DNA of 64,000 nt from Diphasiastrum complanatum (lineage: Eukaryota; Streptophyta; Lycopodiopsida; Lycopodiales; Lycopodiaceae). The notes beneath the pieces were generated by a model. The model was not told the origin of the DNA. It saw nothing but the letters and a program-made list of their open reading frames with translations, and searched no databases. Location of the stretch: positions 1 through 64,000 of the forward strand of contig MU831865.1 of NCBI GenBank assembly GCA_029204225.1, written 5' to 3'. Position 1 is the stretch's first letter. Each line of letters starts with the position of its first letter. Of the stretch, positions 33,701 through 40,479 are shown piece after piece. The position numbers and the translations under genes are program-made.

Positions 33701-35126
33701 TGATGAAGAGTCGTGACATGGATGACTTTCCTGAATCATCCATCCAAAGAGAGCTAAGAAGATCGACAAAAGAGAAGACACAACCAGAGAGGTATGAAGC
33801 AAATTATGCTCTCTTATCTAGCATTATTCAAAGCAAGGAACCTTCGACTTATGATGAAACAAAGGATGATGACATTTGGGTCAATGGGTACGTAACAATC
33901 ACCCATTTTGCTTTTTAAGTAGTCTTAAAAATGGACAAAAATGCAACAAGTATGAATTACGTATTCACAAAATTTCAGCGTGCATTTTTCTAGCTTTGTT
34001 TTATTTTTATAGTTATACACCCTTTAAATTAATATGATACCTTTTCTTAGGGTGGTTTCACACTACATGCAAGTCCCTTTGCTTGGCCCTTTCACTTGCC
34101 ACTCAATTTTTGAATATTGGCAAGTGAGTTCCATGCCCCTATTTCACATTTGGATGGTAAGTATTAAATGAAGGGCTACAATATGATAGGCCCATTTGAA
34201 TCTTGACATACGATTGGTCCATTTTATTAAGGTGTTGTGTTTTGAAGTGCAACTATGAAACGTTTCATGTTAAAAGGTTGAAGGGTGCTCGAAGTTTTTT
34301 TTTCAAGCAATCACCTTTCAACTAGTGAGGTCAAGATTGAAATGCATTCCATTGAAAGGAATATTGGCAATGGGTTAAAAAATCTTCAAAATGCAGGCCA
34401 ACATGCCAAGGGGACATTGGCTGGCCCAAAAAATGGCTTTGAGTTGCCCCTACGTGGCAGTGGATGTAGTTGGGTTTTAGAAGGAGGATGTTGTGGTGGA
34501 CACCCTTCCAGGTTGCGCGCCTCCTTGGGGCATTCTGCATGAGGAAGGGCTTCTCTCGGGTGGACGCCCTTCCTATGTAGAATGATCTAGAGGGCTACAT
34601 CCCCTCATCCCGAAAGTGCATGTAAAAATTTTTTGCCATAAAATTTATTGTCCTAGAGGTTCTCCTTGAGAACCATCACCATTTTCTTCATTTAAAAGTT
34701 AAAAATAATATTACTATCATCAGAGACACTTCAGTGACCATAGATAAGACTACACTTAGCTGTCTAAGCAGAAACAACCCGTGTTGACAAAAATTTCTGG
34801 ACATGCTCTTTCTTTTCAGATACGTTAAGGTATCTAGAATTCACAAAGAACATTCTCTTGGCTGGTCGTCTCTTGCGCAAGGAAATTCTGGTTTTATTCA
34901 TACACGGTACATCAAGGCCTGCTACTTTTTAATTCCAGTCTTAATAGCCACTAAGCCTAATCTAATATTGCAGACCGAAGAACAAAAGGCAAAAGAAGAT
35001 ATCCGGAAAATGAAAAGACATTCTAACCTGACACTGTCCATTTGAGCACGCATAAGCACCCTTAAGAAACAGAAGCGCCAAAACAAGGATAATATCTGAT
35101 ATGTACTTCCTTTTTGCACCCTGCAT
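7264..35126 (-). CDS. PI-PLC X domain-containing phosphodiesterase, secreted, seven exons over 28 kb
   Basis: Spliced from seven minus-strand exons (35126-35028, 27470-27357, 11383-11246, 10495-10397, 10105-9802, 8243-8020, 7350-7264), the product has 355 residues up to the last donor. This is close to the roughly 360 residues of the plant PLC-like phosphodiesterases it resembles (At1g49740 and At5g67130 type). A signal peptide (residues 1-26) precedes a Cys-rich segment (CSNGQCQ, CKSDADC, LYCSTC), then the PI-PLC X barrel. The two catalytic histidines are in LTTHNSFA (His86) and WLCHSF (His138). Downstream are [39 protein letters not shown] and LCGC. The family resembles bacterial PI-PLC, is secreted or surface-bound, and its substrate in plants is not well defined. 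All introns are GT-AG; sizes are about 7.6 kb, 16.0 kb, 750, 291, 1558 and 669 bp. The terminal exon was not found. Confidence 0.93.
8020..8243 (-). CDS. PLC-X gene exon 6
   Basis: 224 bp. Its first two bases complete a Tyr codon split by the intron ([13 protein letters not shown]). It continues with [20 protein letters not shown] and [11 protein letters not shown]. Acceptor TTATTTGCAG; donor AAG|GTACAT. A 53-bp CT microsatellite lies 80 bp upstream in intron 5. Confidence 0.95.
8324..8376. repeat. (CT)n microsatellite in PLC-X intron 5
   Basis: An uninterrupted run of 26 or more CT units. Apparent Arg-Glu or Leu-Ser repeat reading frames across it are artefacts of the dinucleotide repeat. 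Confidence 0.97.
8377..9801 (-). other. Rest of PLC-X intron 5, no gene seen
   Basis: Non-coding sequence between exons 5 and 6 of the PLC-X gene. Reading frames here show no family match and cross no conserved domain. Confidence 0.6.
9802..10105 (-). CDS. PLC-X gene exon 5
   Basis: 304 bp from [14 protein letters not shown] through [48 protein letters not shown] and [12 protein letters not shown], ending in phase 1. Acceptor TTTCACCAG; donor T|GTAAGT. This is the central part of the X-domain barrel and the longest exon. Confidence 0.95.
10397..10495 (-). CDS. PLC-X gene exon 4 (second catalytic His)
   Basis: 33 codons from [13 protein letters not shown] through [11 protein letters not shown] to CYDYTAF, with the second catalytic histidine (His138). 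Acceptor TTGCGTAG and donor TTT|GTGAGT are canonical. No standard start codon opens this exon, so it is recognised by its protein match and splice sites. Confidence 0.92.
10496..11132 (-). other. PLC-X intron 3, no further gene
   Basis: Non-coding intron sequence between exons 3 and 4. A SINE-related piece lies at its exon-3 side (11133-11186). Nothing else is recognisable. Confidence 0.55.
11133..11186 (+). mobile_element. Truncated tRNA-derived SINE copy in PLC-X intron 3
   Basis: The stretch with CTTTGGTCCCAGGTTCGAGC and TTGGAAACCAAGA closely matches the SINE at 51476-51561, including the box B motif GGTTCGAGCC and the 3' stem TTGGAAACCAA. The box A half is missing or too diverged to see. 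It lies in plus orientation, antisense to the host gene. Confidence 0.65.
11246..11383 (-). CDS. PLC-X gene exon 3 (first catalytic His)
   Basis: 46 codons, phase 0 at both ends, from [11 protein letters not shown] through [22 protein letters not shown] and DDTVTSQLN. It carries the first catalytic histidine of the PI-PLC X fold (His86). Acceptor CTCTGCAG and donor AAT|GTAAGG are canonical. Confidence 0.93.
11549..11627. repeat. (TC)n(AC)n compound microsatellite
   Basis: About 26 TC units run directly into about 14 AC units, in intron 2 of the PLC-X gene 165 bp upstream of exon 3 on the gene strand. Confidence 0.97.
11640..11970 (+). repeat. Probable LTR 3' portion preceding a PBS
   Basis: The sequence before the primer-binding site at 11972 contains a TATA-like ATTATAAATAG near 11835, as expected for an LTR promoter. 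Its 5' boundary could not be fixed and the other LTR was not found. Confidence 0.4.
11972..11983 (+). other. Primer-binding site (initiator Met tRNA type)
   Basis: TGGTATCAGAGC matches the initiator Met tRNA complement and opens the internal region of the element whose gag follows at 12.8 kb. Confidence 0.8.
12010..13228 (+). mobile_element. Ty3/gypsy gag fragment with Pro/Leu-rich leader repeats
   Basis: After the PBS comes a degenerate leader of short repeats containing CTGCC and TTCCAGCC (12060-12640). A retrotrans_gag-type region follows at about 12836-13228, with [53 protein letters not shown] and [11 protein letters not shown]. It is the same family as the gag at 16.5-17.0 kb, which has [14 protein letters not shown] and [18 protein letters not shown]. 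The gag breaks off at about 13228 and copia sequence begins immediately, so this element is a chimera or was disrupted by another insertion. Confidence 0.8.
13229..14812 (+). mobile_element. Ty1/copia pol fragment (pre-integrase to RT), decayed
   Basis: The plus strand carries copia pol from the GAG-pre-integrase domain ([15 protein letters not shown], about 13380) through a frameshifted integrase core ([12 protein letters not shown] near 13640; [10 protein letters not shown] near 13860) to reverse transcriptase ([31 protein letters not shown] near 14320-14455) and the intact [11 protein letters not shown] motif near 14670. There are several stops and frameshifts. Similarity ends at about 14810 (LGIEIIRG) before RNase H, where an LTR-like sequence begins. 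The gag of this element is absent and is replaced upstream by gypsy gag. Confidence 0.85.
14815..15249 (+). repeat. Probable LTR of the following gypsy element
   Basis: This lies directly before a primer-binding site, begins where copia similarity ends, and carries a TATA-like CTATAAGTAGG near 15058. It contains a 31-bp tandem duplication at 15153-15214. The exact start is uncertain. Confidence 0.5.
15153..15214 (+). repeat. Tandem duplication, 2 x 31 bp
   Basis: Two adjacent units beginning TTAAGTCTTGCTTATGTG differ at one position. They lie near the 3' end of the LTR. Confidence 0.85.
15250..15261 (+). other. Primer-binding site (initiator Met tRNA type)
   Basis: TGGTATCAGAGC follows the LTR-like segment and opens the leader of the gypsy element at 15.3-18.1 kb. 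Confidence 0.8.
15300..16080 (+). other. Gypsy leader with degenerate repeats and CT tract
   Basis: A phrase containing CCAGCGCCCTACT recurs at least five times between 15305 and 15640, each time beside GATTTGGTAGAGGC, GTTTGGAGGC or similar text. This is a degenerate repeat of about 80-100 bp. It is followed by the 64-bp CT microsatellite. The leader of the element at 12.0-12.6 kb has an analogous repeat-rich, CT-containing structure. Confidence 0.55.
15733..15796. repeat. (CT)n microsatellite in gypsy leader
   Basis: Thirty-two uninterrupted CT units, inside the leader of the gypsy element. Confidence 0.97.
16251..18115 (+). mobile_element. Ty3/gypsy gag and aspartic protease
   Basis: Gag runs from the ATG at 16251. 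A Pro/Gly-rich N-terminus precedes a retrotrans_gag domain ([59 protein letters not shown]). A TAG at 16626 interrupts it. An acidic, repetitive linker rich in Asp, Val and Ile follows (17200-17690). The protease domain then carries the active-site [10 protein letters not shown] near 17745 and the flap-side [14 protein letters not shown] near 17950, interrupted by a TAG at 17871. No zinc knuckle was recognised. Beyond 18115 reverse transcriptase is not recognisable, so pol is lost or too decayed. Confidence 0.85.
18116..18778 (+). other. Unrecognised sequence after the gypsy protease
   Basis: Reading frames continue without domain matches. This is probably the strongly decayed or replaced downstream part of the gypsy element. 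It ends where direct repeat R1 begins at 18779. Confidence 0.35.
18779..18979 (+). repeat. Direct repeat R1 (about 200 bp)
   Basis: Aligns over its whole length, at roughly 85 percent by eye, with 21917-22118 in the same orientation. Shared landmarks include TATGTAAATTTCCATAAAAT at the left end and ATTCTCATC with ATCCAAAG at the right end. Together R1 and R2 bracket the minus-strand copia body and one zinc-knuckle module. Confidence 0.85.
18985..21636 (-). mobile_element. Ty1/copia element, gag end to RNase H, LTR-less, flanked by direct repeats
   Basis: Read on the minus strand. A Lys-rich gag end (21636-21440) is followed by a protease with SGATRHMT (21480-20935), a pre-integrase zinc domain ([10 protein letters not shown]) and an integrase core with the expected acidic residues in [29 protein letters not shown] and [10 protein letters not shown] (20631-19906). 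Next come the C-terminal half of reverse transcriptase with [13 protein letters not shown] and an intact [10 protein letters not shown] (19750-19700), and RNase H with [13 protein letters not shown] and [16 protein letters not shown]. Similarity stops abruptly at about 18985. The first half of RT is deleted, and no LTR or PBS adjoins either end. Confidence 0.9.
21637..22813 (-). mobile_element. Triplicated gag zinc-knuckle module (copies A, B, C)
   Basis: Three related units lie on the minus strand: C at 22760-22480, B at 22475-22285 and A at 21880-21637. Units B and C encode a CX2CX4HX4C knuckle ([14 protein letters not shown] in [15 protein letters not shown] in B) followed by CP, an IHQRRNQFQ segment and YHQG. 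In A the knuckle is degenerate (CHMCNIAF, without the His and final Cys). B and C adjoin directly; A is separated from B by R2 and about 165 bp. They follow gag sequence of a Tat/Athila-like element, so they are most likely internal duplications of its nucleocapsid region. Confidence 0.7.
21917..22118 (+). repeat. Direct repeat R2 (about 200 bp)
   Basis: Second copy of the repeat at 18779-18979, same orientation. It lies between zinc-knuckle modules A and B of the Tat-like gag. Confidence 0.85.
22814..23330 (-). mobile_element. Tat/Athila-like gag fragment
   Basis: Minus-strand frames show a retrotransposon gag C-terminal half. [13 protein letters not shown] segment leads, after a frameshift, to [27 protein letters not shown] and a Ser/Thr-rich linker ending before the zinc-knuckle modules. 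In-frame TAG codons interrupt the linker. Position and spacing fit the gag of the element whose LTR and primer-binding site lie at 23.97-25.1 kb. Confidence 0.65.
23968..23988 (-). other. PBS-like site of Tat/Athila type
   Basis: On the minus strand TTTTGGCGTCGTTGTCAGGG follows the LTR end by three bases. It differs by only a few transitions from the TGGCGCCGTTGCCGGGGA primer-binding site common in plant Athila/Tat gypsy elements. Confidence 0.65.
23991..25125 (-). repeat. LTR of Tat-like gypsy element (about 1135 bp)
   Basis: Bounded by the 7-bp inverted termini TGTAGTG and CACTACA, with TG and CA at the ends, and adjoining the PBS-like site on the gag side. The upper boundary rests on the inverted terminus alone. 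No matching full-length second LTR was found, but a remnant with a similar start is at 32701. Confidence 0.6.
25126..26624. other. PLC-X intron 2 sequence without recognisable feature
   Basis: AT-rich sequence with a short poly-T run near 25268. No coding region, LTR or structural repeat could be supported. Confidence 0.4.
26633..27044. mobile_element. hAT-like MITE copy 1 (412 bp)
   Basis: Begins CATAGAACCCACGG and ends GATTCTATG, so the termini are a 7-bp inverted repeat (CATAGAA/TTCTATG). It is flanked by a perfect 8-bp duplication CTTTCAAC at 26625-26632 and 27045-27052. Subterminal ACCACGGTTC and GAACCGTGG motifs occur in inverted orientation on both sides. No transposase is encoded. 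An 8-bp target duplication is typical of hAT elements. It lies in intron 2 of the PLC-X gene, about 300 bp from exon 2. Confidence 0.88.
27357..27470 (-). CDS. PLC-X gene exon 2 (Cys-rich segment)
   Basis: 38 codons from [11 protein letters not shown] through [13 protein letters not shown] to TNITAL, matching the Cys-rich region just before the catalytic domain. Donor is CTG|GTAATA. The acceptor reads GAAGCAG, so two adjacent AGs are possible. Using the second gives CQ-LLDP as in relatives; the first would add one Gln. The exon is isolated, with 7.6 kb of intron on one side and 16 kb on the other. Confidence 0.88.
27471..28181 (-). other. PLC-X intron 1, exon-2 side, no gene
   Basis: Non-coding sequence between exon 2 and MITE copy 2. 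No conserved domain is visible. Confidence 0.5.
28190..28903. mobile_element. hAT-like MITE copy 2 (714 bp)
   Basis: Same family as copy 1: begins CATAGAACCCCCTG, ends TATTTCTATG, with subterminal ACCACGGTTCC and GTACGGTTC motifs and a shared internal TTTTTGGGCTATTTTTGGGG. It is flanked by a perfect but different 8-bp duplication GAATGATC at 28182-28189 and 28904-28911. The middle is about 300 bp longer than in copy 1. It lies in intron 1 of the PLC-X gene. Confidence 0.88.
29400..29967 (+). repeat. Probable LTR remnant before a PBS
   Basis: This lies directly upstream of a primer-binding site and contains imperfect repeats of GAAGGCC and CCTTCCACC with TGGTATGGC or TAGTATGGC (29740-29890). 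Only its 3' end is fixed; the 5' boundary is unknown. Confidence 0.4.
29968..29979 (+). other. Primer-binding site (degenerate)
   Basis: TGGTATCAGAAT is the initiator Met tRNA complement with the terminal bases changed. A copia LTR begins only 72 bp downstream, so the element that used this site was interrupted at its very start. Confidence 0.7.
30052..30984 (+). repeat. 5' LTR of copia element (933 bp)
   Basis: Starts TGTTGGATTTTT and ends TTCCCAACA, so the 6-bp termini TGTTGG and CCAACA are an inverted repeat. A primer-binding site follows with no gap. The matching 3' LTR is not in the window. Confidence 0.8.
30985..31041 (+). other. Duplicated primer-binding site
   Basis: CCAACATGGTATCAGAGCT occurs twice, with the PBS at 30985-30996 and 31030-31041. 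The second copy is preceded by its own reverse complement, so TCTGATACCA, ACA and TGGTATCAGA (31017-31039) can form a hairpin with 10-bp stem and 3-nt loop. Confidence 0.75.
31240..32400 (+). mobile_element. Ty1/copia gag and protease remnant, copy 1
   Basis: The gag frame carries [39 protein letters not shown] and [18 protein letters not shown]. It is interrupted by a stop at 31573 and continues to 32100 with [20 protein letters not shown]. Its zinc knuckle is degenerate ([14 protein letters not shown], second Cys replaced by Tyr). The protease start then follows as [11 protein letters not shown], where relatives have DSGATQHMT, and decays by 32400. This is the UBN2-type gag of plant copia elements, following the LTR at 30052. 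Confidence 0.85.
32470..32700 (+). mobile_element. Second copia gag N-terminal fragment
   Basis: A 65-codon frame ([39 protein letters not shown]) matches a copia gag of a different family from the one just upstream. It is cut at 32700 by an LTR-like sequence. Confidence 0.7.
32701..33230 (-). repeat. LTR remnant related to the Tat-like LTR at 23991
   Basis: Begins TGTAGTGGGATTCTTTCCTT, then CCTAACCTAAATCC, closely following the start of the LTR at 23991 (TGTAGTGGCTTTTCTCAGCC, then TACCTAAAATCC). It has the same CT-rich and purine-rich sections in the same order and orientation. Its upper end is not defined; copia integrase sequence begins at about 33236. Confidence 0.45.
33236..33918 (+). 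mobile_element. Ty1/copia integrase C-terminus and linker to RT
   Basis: The frame carries [34 protein letters not shown] and [13 protein letters not shown], the conserved C-terminal part of copia integrase. It is followed by an acidic linker and, in another frame, [20 protein letters not shown], which normally precedes reverse transcriptase. RT itself is absent. Confidence 0.85.
33919..35027 (-). other. PLC-X intron 1, exon-1 side
   Basis: No recognisable coding region. The interval 34440-34600 has GC-rich text with repeated ACGCCCTTCC and CACCCTTCC motifs, reminiscent of the GAAGGCC-rich LTR remnant at 29.7 kb. Confidence 0.4.
35028..35126 (-). CDS. PLC-X gene exon 1 (signal peptide)
   Basis: 33 codons starting at the ATG at 35126. 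A basic N-terminus (KRK) is followed by a hydrophobic core (ILVLALLFL) and a likely cleavage site after GAYA, then CSNGQCQ, the conserved mature N-terminus of the family. The donor CAG|GTTAGA follows. An ATG 23 codons upstream is in frame without a stop, but starting there would bury the signal peptide, so the inner ATG is preferred. Confidence 0.85.
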
Positions 35127-35269
35127 AATGGTAACAGCAAAATCATCCAGTAAATCTATACGTAGATCTGGGGTGTTGAAGTCATAATAATGCAATCAGC
35201 TGAGGGAAAAAATGACTGCTGCATGTTTAACGAAGCTTAACTAAGCACTGTGTTACCCAGGATCTCTCT

Positions 35270-35275
<6 letters not shown>

Positions 35276-35326
<51 letters not shown>
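35276..35326. promoter_or_regulatory. (TC)n tract 150 bp upstream of the PLC-X start
   Basis: A 51-bp pure CT tract, extended by an interrupted CT-rich stretch from 35263. On the gene strand it is a GAGA tract 150-200 bp before the ATG, in the probable promoter or 5' UTR. GA repeats there are common in plants and can bind BBR/BPC factors. A regulatory role is inferred from position only. Confidence 0.6.
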
Positions 35327-35328
<2 letters not shown>

Positions 35329-38225
35329 CCGAAAATCTCATGCCAATCTTTCTTTCTTCTATACAGATAAACTTACGGGGTCCAATGCCTGCTTAAACTG
35401 TAAATGTCTTATTATATCATGAACGGAATTTGCACAATTTCAAAACACAGCCCCTGTCAAAATAAAACATGTTACTGAACAGAACGATGTGCACGCATTG
35501 CAGCGAGATCTGAGATATGTGATTCAAAGGCTTATTTACGGAAGGGCTGAACCAAAACAAGTTCATGTGGTTTGAAGCTTCAAGATATTCAATTTTCATT
35601 CCTCTCTACACGTTGAAGTCAGGGAAAGCAAAAAATTTATTCACTTAATCAGGTTGTCCTTTGACTGGAGCATCTCGAAAACTCATTCCTATTTGCGAAG
35701 AATAATTTCAGAGCACGATTTAGAACATAAAAGGTTGCAATGCGGAGCGGTCTCTTTTTACACACTACAAAGTAGTGCTAAATAAACTTTAGCATACCAT
35801 TTTCATTTGGATACGTCGCTTCGATATAGATAAGCCAACAGCGCAAAATTATGACTGTCATCACATGTAAAATAATCACTTAGAGACCGGCAATGCGCAC
35901 TCAAACTCCAATGAGTAGAAGATTGCAGCTGAAAATCCAGTTGTAGGGATAAACAACTTGCAAAGATCCAGACAGACGCAAGCTAATGTTTCAGAATATC
36001 CATAATGTCGTTATTTTTGGTAGACACTAAACAAGTTTGAAAGGATTTACGGCTGAAATATTAGTCAGACCTTTTTGCGTACGTCTCTGAATCCTCAGCG
36101 TTATCTTGCTCGATTCACTTTGAGTTCTATATCTATTTTGCATGATGCAATCTCAAGTCACTTTCATTTATAGAATATCGATGCAGAAGCTAATAATTGG
36201 CATGTCTTTCTGCAACTGAGTGTGTGATACGTATTCGATTTCCAAATTCCAATAAATATCTCAGGATCTGAGGTTGAGGACAGGGAGGGAGATCTTAGCA
36301 ATTCACGCCATTGATTGGAGGACGTACTGAGGCAAGACACTTATTATCAGAGCACATACATGCCAAAGGCAATATCCTCTTGCTTGGATCTTCCTTTTTT
36401 ATAAGTTTTTTGATCGGCTGAGAAGATACCTTTCAGGCTTCAGCACTCCGCTTATGCACGGACGATTGAGGTCAGAATTGAGCGGTGCCATTGGCCAGCT
36501 CACCACCTTATATCAACCTCGAAGTTTGTGTATCGTTTTTGTGTTTACAGTTAATTATGTACAGAAGTAAATTAGTAATGATCAGCGCTGTTGCCTTTAC
36601 AAGGAAGCTTGCGAGACTCAAGCCCTTGATTGGGGAGATCAAAGAGAGAAAGACTCCACTTAAAATTCTGGTCTTTTCACTGGTTCACATGCATTTGAGG
36701 CTTTTCACATGCACACATACATGCAATTGGGTTGGCAACTACCTTGGGCACTCCAAAGATATGGAGTCATGTGCACTAGGCCTGCATTTCGAAGCCTTCT
36801 CAGCCGTTCACAGTCGATTTTTTGTTTTTAAGCCTTCTCAGCCATTCACAACTGATTTTTCTTTCATAGAAATGCATTTTTATTTCAGCCTTTCCCGTGA
36901 AAAGTTTGATAATTTAAAAAATCCTTAGAGCACCCTTCAAATTTAATGAAATCCTTGATAATGAAAGTCCCTTTGGTTTAACACCTTTCACCATGAAACT
37001 ATGTATTGCCCTTCAAAACACAGCCGTGATGTACACCTTCATGTCTAGCAATTTATGAGAAGGCCATTAATGCAAAGGACCAATGTGAAACATGGCATCC
37101 ATGGTACAACAATTATTATCAGCCACTACCTCATTGAGATTCAAGTGTTATTATTATTTTTTTGGACACTACCAATGTGTGGCGGCTCACCGAGGCCCGA
37201 GGTGGTTTGAGCTTGGGTGGTTAACCCTGCGCCAAAAACCCTCTACCACCACACATCAGATGAGTAGATAAGCATGGTTATTATTAAGTATCAATCAAGT
37301 CAAAAGATAAATCCATAGAGCATAATCAACGTATATGGAAAAACAAGGCTCTTAAGATTGAAACAAAGATGAAGGCTAACACACTAAGCTCAGGCGGTTA
37401 TCAATAAAACAAGCACGATGTGCTATTGTACCACAAAGGTCTTGCCATGTCATAATATGAGAATAATAAGTTGAAAATAAAATTCAATAATGTGTGAAAA
37501 TTTATTTTGCAATGTATTTATATTTTGATTTTGAAATATGTGCATGATCTCATAAGTTTGATTGTATAATTAAAAATATGATATTAGTTTATTGGTAGTT
37601 TTGAATACACATTTAAAAGTTATAAAAAATCGATAAGATTTGTTGATAATTATAATTTTGTCGTATTATTGTATATATTTTGTTCAATATGGTTTTAGTT
37701 GATTTTGTTTGAGAGGATGTAAAAAATTGAAAATTTACATCATGATTTTGTCTATCAGTAATGTTTTTTATCGTACACAAAACGTGAGAAAGGAATTAGT
37801 CTATGCTGTTTAATATGAGGACAATTTGTTAGAAATGGAAGTTATTACATGATGTAGTGAAACACAACAACTTGGTTACTCAAAGCAACAAGTCGCCTAC
37901 AGATTAGATGCAAGGATGCAATGTAAAAAAGAAATTGGAGAGGGATATTAGAAAATAGTTGGAGTTTCAAATTGTACTTTCTTTGAATGCATGTGTGGAA
38001 ATCAATGTTAAGGAAATTGTGTTTATAAATTTATGAGCAATGAATGTTGTTTGGTGGCTTTTCATTTTGTCTTTTTGGCTTTAACTAATCAAATAACTAT
38101 GTCATCATCGGGTTGGACTTATACAAGCAGGGTAACTTGTTGAGGAAGAAGACCTTTCAAGTTCTTACTAATTGTGGTATTCAAAGATTTCTTGTTGTCT
38201 CTTGCCCAATCATTGTCTTCATTCA
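35327..38225. other. Intergenic region upstream of PLC-X
   Basis: No supported gene. A 147-codon frame at 36485-36928 on the plus strand has no recognisable domain and ordinary low-complexity composition. The interval from 37440 is very AT-rich. Confidence 0.4.
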
Positions 38226-38324
38226 AATCTACAAAATAATTTTAACACAAGTAGTCAAAATTAACAATCATAATCTATTTTTGAGTAATCATATTCTAGC
38301 ATTCATATTCTGTATTCAAAAGTG

Positions 38325-39385
38325 TCTAGAATAATCACGATTACTTTCTAAAATATTTCAATATTCAAGAGTATTCGCAATCAGTATTCACGATCGATAT
38401 TCACTATTTGTATCCACAATATTCATGATCAATATTCACAATGAGTATCTCATAATATCCATTTCAGTATTTGCAATTTCAAATCAACTCTGTTGTAAAC
38501 AAAAGTTGAACAAAATGTGTGCTCTGTGCATTGTATATTTTGTGGATTGTACTACAACAATGAATCCATTGTAAGGTTTTGTCATAGTGTAGTTATTTAT
38601 GATGAAGTCTATCTTGTTGGACTTCTTGTTTTGAAGCTTAACTTGATGAGTAATCCAATGAGTTGTAGCCATGGCTTCCCATACAAAAGTCTATTGACAT
38701 AAAAAAGGAACCCAAGGACATCATATTACAGGATTTTTGAGATTGTAAATTCTGTGTGTGTGCAGACTTTGCATTGTAGATTGGAACAATGATTCAATGC
38801 CACAAAGGCCTACTTTGCCATCCAAAGTTCACAATCAAGAAGTTTCAATAATTTTAATTTTTTTTTAAATCCATCTCCTAACAACTTGATTGTGTCATTA
38901 GTAGATAATATCAAATATGTTTGAAACACATGTATTGTGTTTTGTTTTGTTTTAGTTTTCTTGATGTAGACAATTGTACTTATTATGTTTTTTGTGAAAG
39001 ATATAGTGTATCAATAAGTTTTCAATAATGATAGCTAATCTTTATCTAATTATAATTTTGTGATTGTGTTTTCTTTTGTAGGACATATTGAAAATGTTTC
39101 CATATTGGATGAAGAAATGGTCGAGTTTTCAGATATGCGTTCTGAATACTACTTAATTGATAGTTTGTGAGATCTAAAATTGTGAATACTGATCGTGAAT
39201 ATTGTAATAGTGATCGTGAATATTGTAAATACTGATCGTGAACATTTCGAATGATGATCTGAAATTACGAATATTGAGAAACTAATAGTTTGAGATATAG
39301 ATTGTGAATATTGTGAATACTAATTGTGAATAGTGATCATGAATATTGTGTGTGAATATTGATTGTCAATACTAGGGCATGACAA
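38325..39385. mobile_element. Candidate non-autonomous DNA transposon with inverted subterminal repeat arrays
   Basis: The left side (38325-38475) carries many copies of motifs like ATTCACGATC, AGTATTCAC and CACAATATTC. The right side (39175-39380) carries their reverse complements (GATCGTGAATATTG, GTGAATACTGATCGTGAA) in a denser array. About 700 bp without recognisable coding sequence lies between. Inverted subterminal arrays of this type are seen in CACTA, Mutator and hAT elements. Exact termini and a target duplication could not be fixed. Confidence 0.5.
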
Positions 39386-40286
39386 ACCAAAGCATTTCTT
39401 CCACACCAGATTTTAGTAATATATGATAGAGATAATGTTCTATCAAATACATGGAGAAATATACTAATACTTGATGGAACATACGCATCATGATTTTTCA
39501 ATGCTTCTTGATATGGCCATTTTCATGTTTCATTAATAGCACTGATACATAATCAGGGCCTTGTGATATTAATCACTCTGATACATATTTGTAAAAAGAT
39601 CAAGAAAACAATAAACAAGTGGTACATGCTTTACTTAAAAACTTATGATGCTTAGATGTATAATTCATTTTTGAAGTTGTACTTAATAGACACTCCACAT
39701 GATACGCTCTAACAAAAATATAAAAGAAACTTGTCATCATGCATAACAAAAATAATGAGTAAAAGATAAAAAATCTAGAACAGGAGTTGGTCCAAGAAAC
39801 GTTGCCCATGAATTAGCCTTACTTGAGAAAATTTCCAAATTAAAAGCAGGGCAGCAAATCAAAAGCATTCAGTCGACATTCGGTGGATGTAAGCCCAATT
39901 ACAAGCCATAGTAGAATATGGAAGCACAAGCAATGCTTGATCAAATGGCCAATTTCTAACTTACTAATAAGAAAGTATAAATTCAAGTTAGAAAATTTAA
40001 TTAAAAAAAAAAACTTCATTCAATCTCTTATTGTTTCGTCTGATTTTATTGAATACATCAACATTGCAATATTTAATACATCACTATTTGGCTATGAAAT
40101 CACTTTAGTGCAAATGATATCAAAGTTAGTTGCTAAAAGATTGAACGTGACTTCTTTCATTATAGCTTTGTTCAATTATTGATTGGCGTAGTCATGCACT
40201 ATGAAAGAAGGTTCATTCCGCTGTGCTCGATAGGTCGTTCACAGTCTTTGAATTATCGAATTGACTCAATTTTCACTTCTCTCTTT
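39386..40286. other. Intergenic, probably 5'-truncated copia LTR at the right end
   Basis: No gene seen. The final bases before the PBS (CTTTCCAACA, ending 40292) match the LTR end of the copia at 30052-30984, so some of this interval is likely LTR. The TGTTGG start was not found. Confidence 0.4.
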
Positions 40287-40292
40287 CCAACA

Positions 40293-40304
40293 TGGTATCA
40301 GAAC
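40293..40304 (+). other. Primer-binding site of copia copy 2
   Basis: TGGTATCAGAAC directly follows CCAACA, as in the related copia at 30985. The last bases differ from the usual GAGC. Confidence 0.75.
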
Positions 40305-40479
40305 GATATCACTAGATACTTTCCATAGTATCATATCAAAGCACATTTGCTCTTATTCTTCAATTTATGATATCAAATTTTAGTATCAGATAGTTGATTT
40401 TCAATTGTAGCGCAGCACTGTATCATTCTTAGAGTCATTGATTTAATCGACAAATTAAAATTTCAAATCGCTTCTCAAA

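Noticed and set aside
36485-36928. 147-codon plus-strand open frame upstream of PLC-X
   Set aside because: No recognisable domain, no codon-pattern support, and a sequence that looks like ordinary intergenic text.
37165-37260. A tRNA- or SINE-like segment (GCGGCTCACCGAGG to ACCACCACACATC)
   Set aside because: Box A and box B could not be placed with correct spacing and no target duplication was found.
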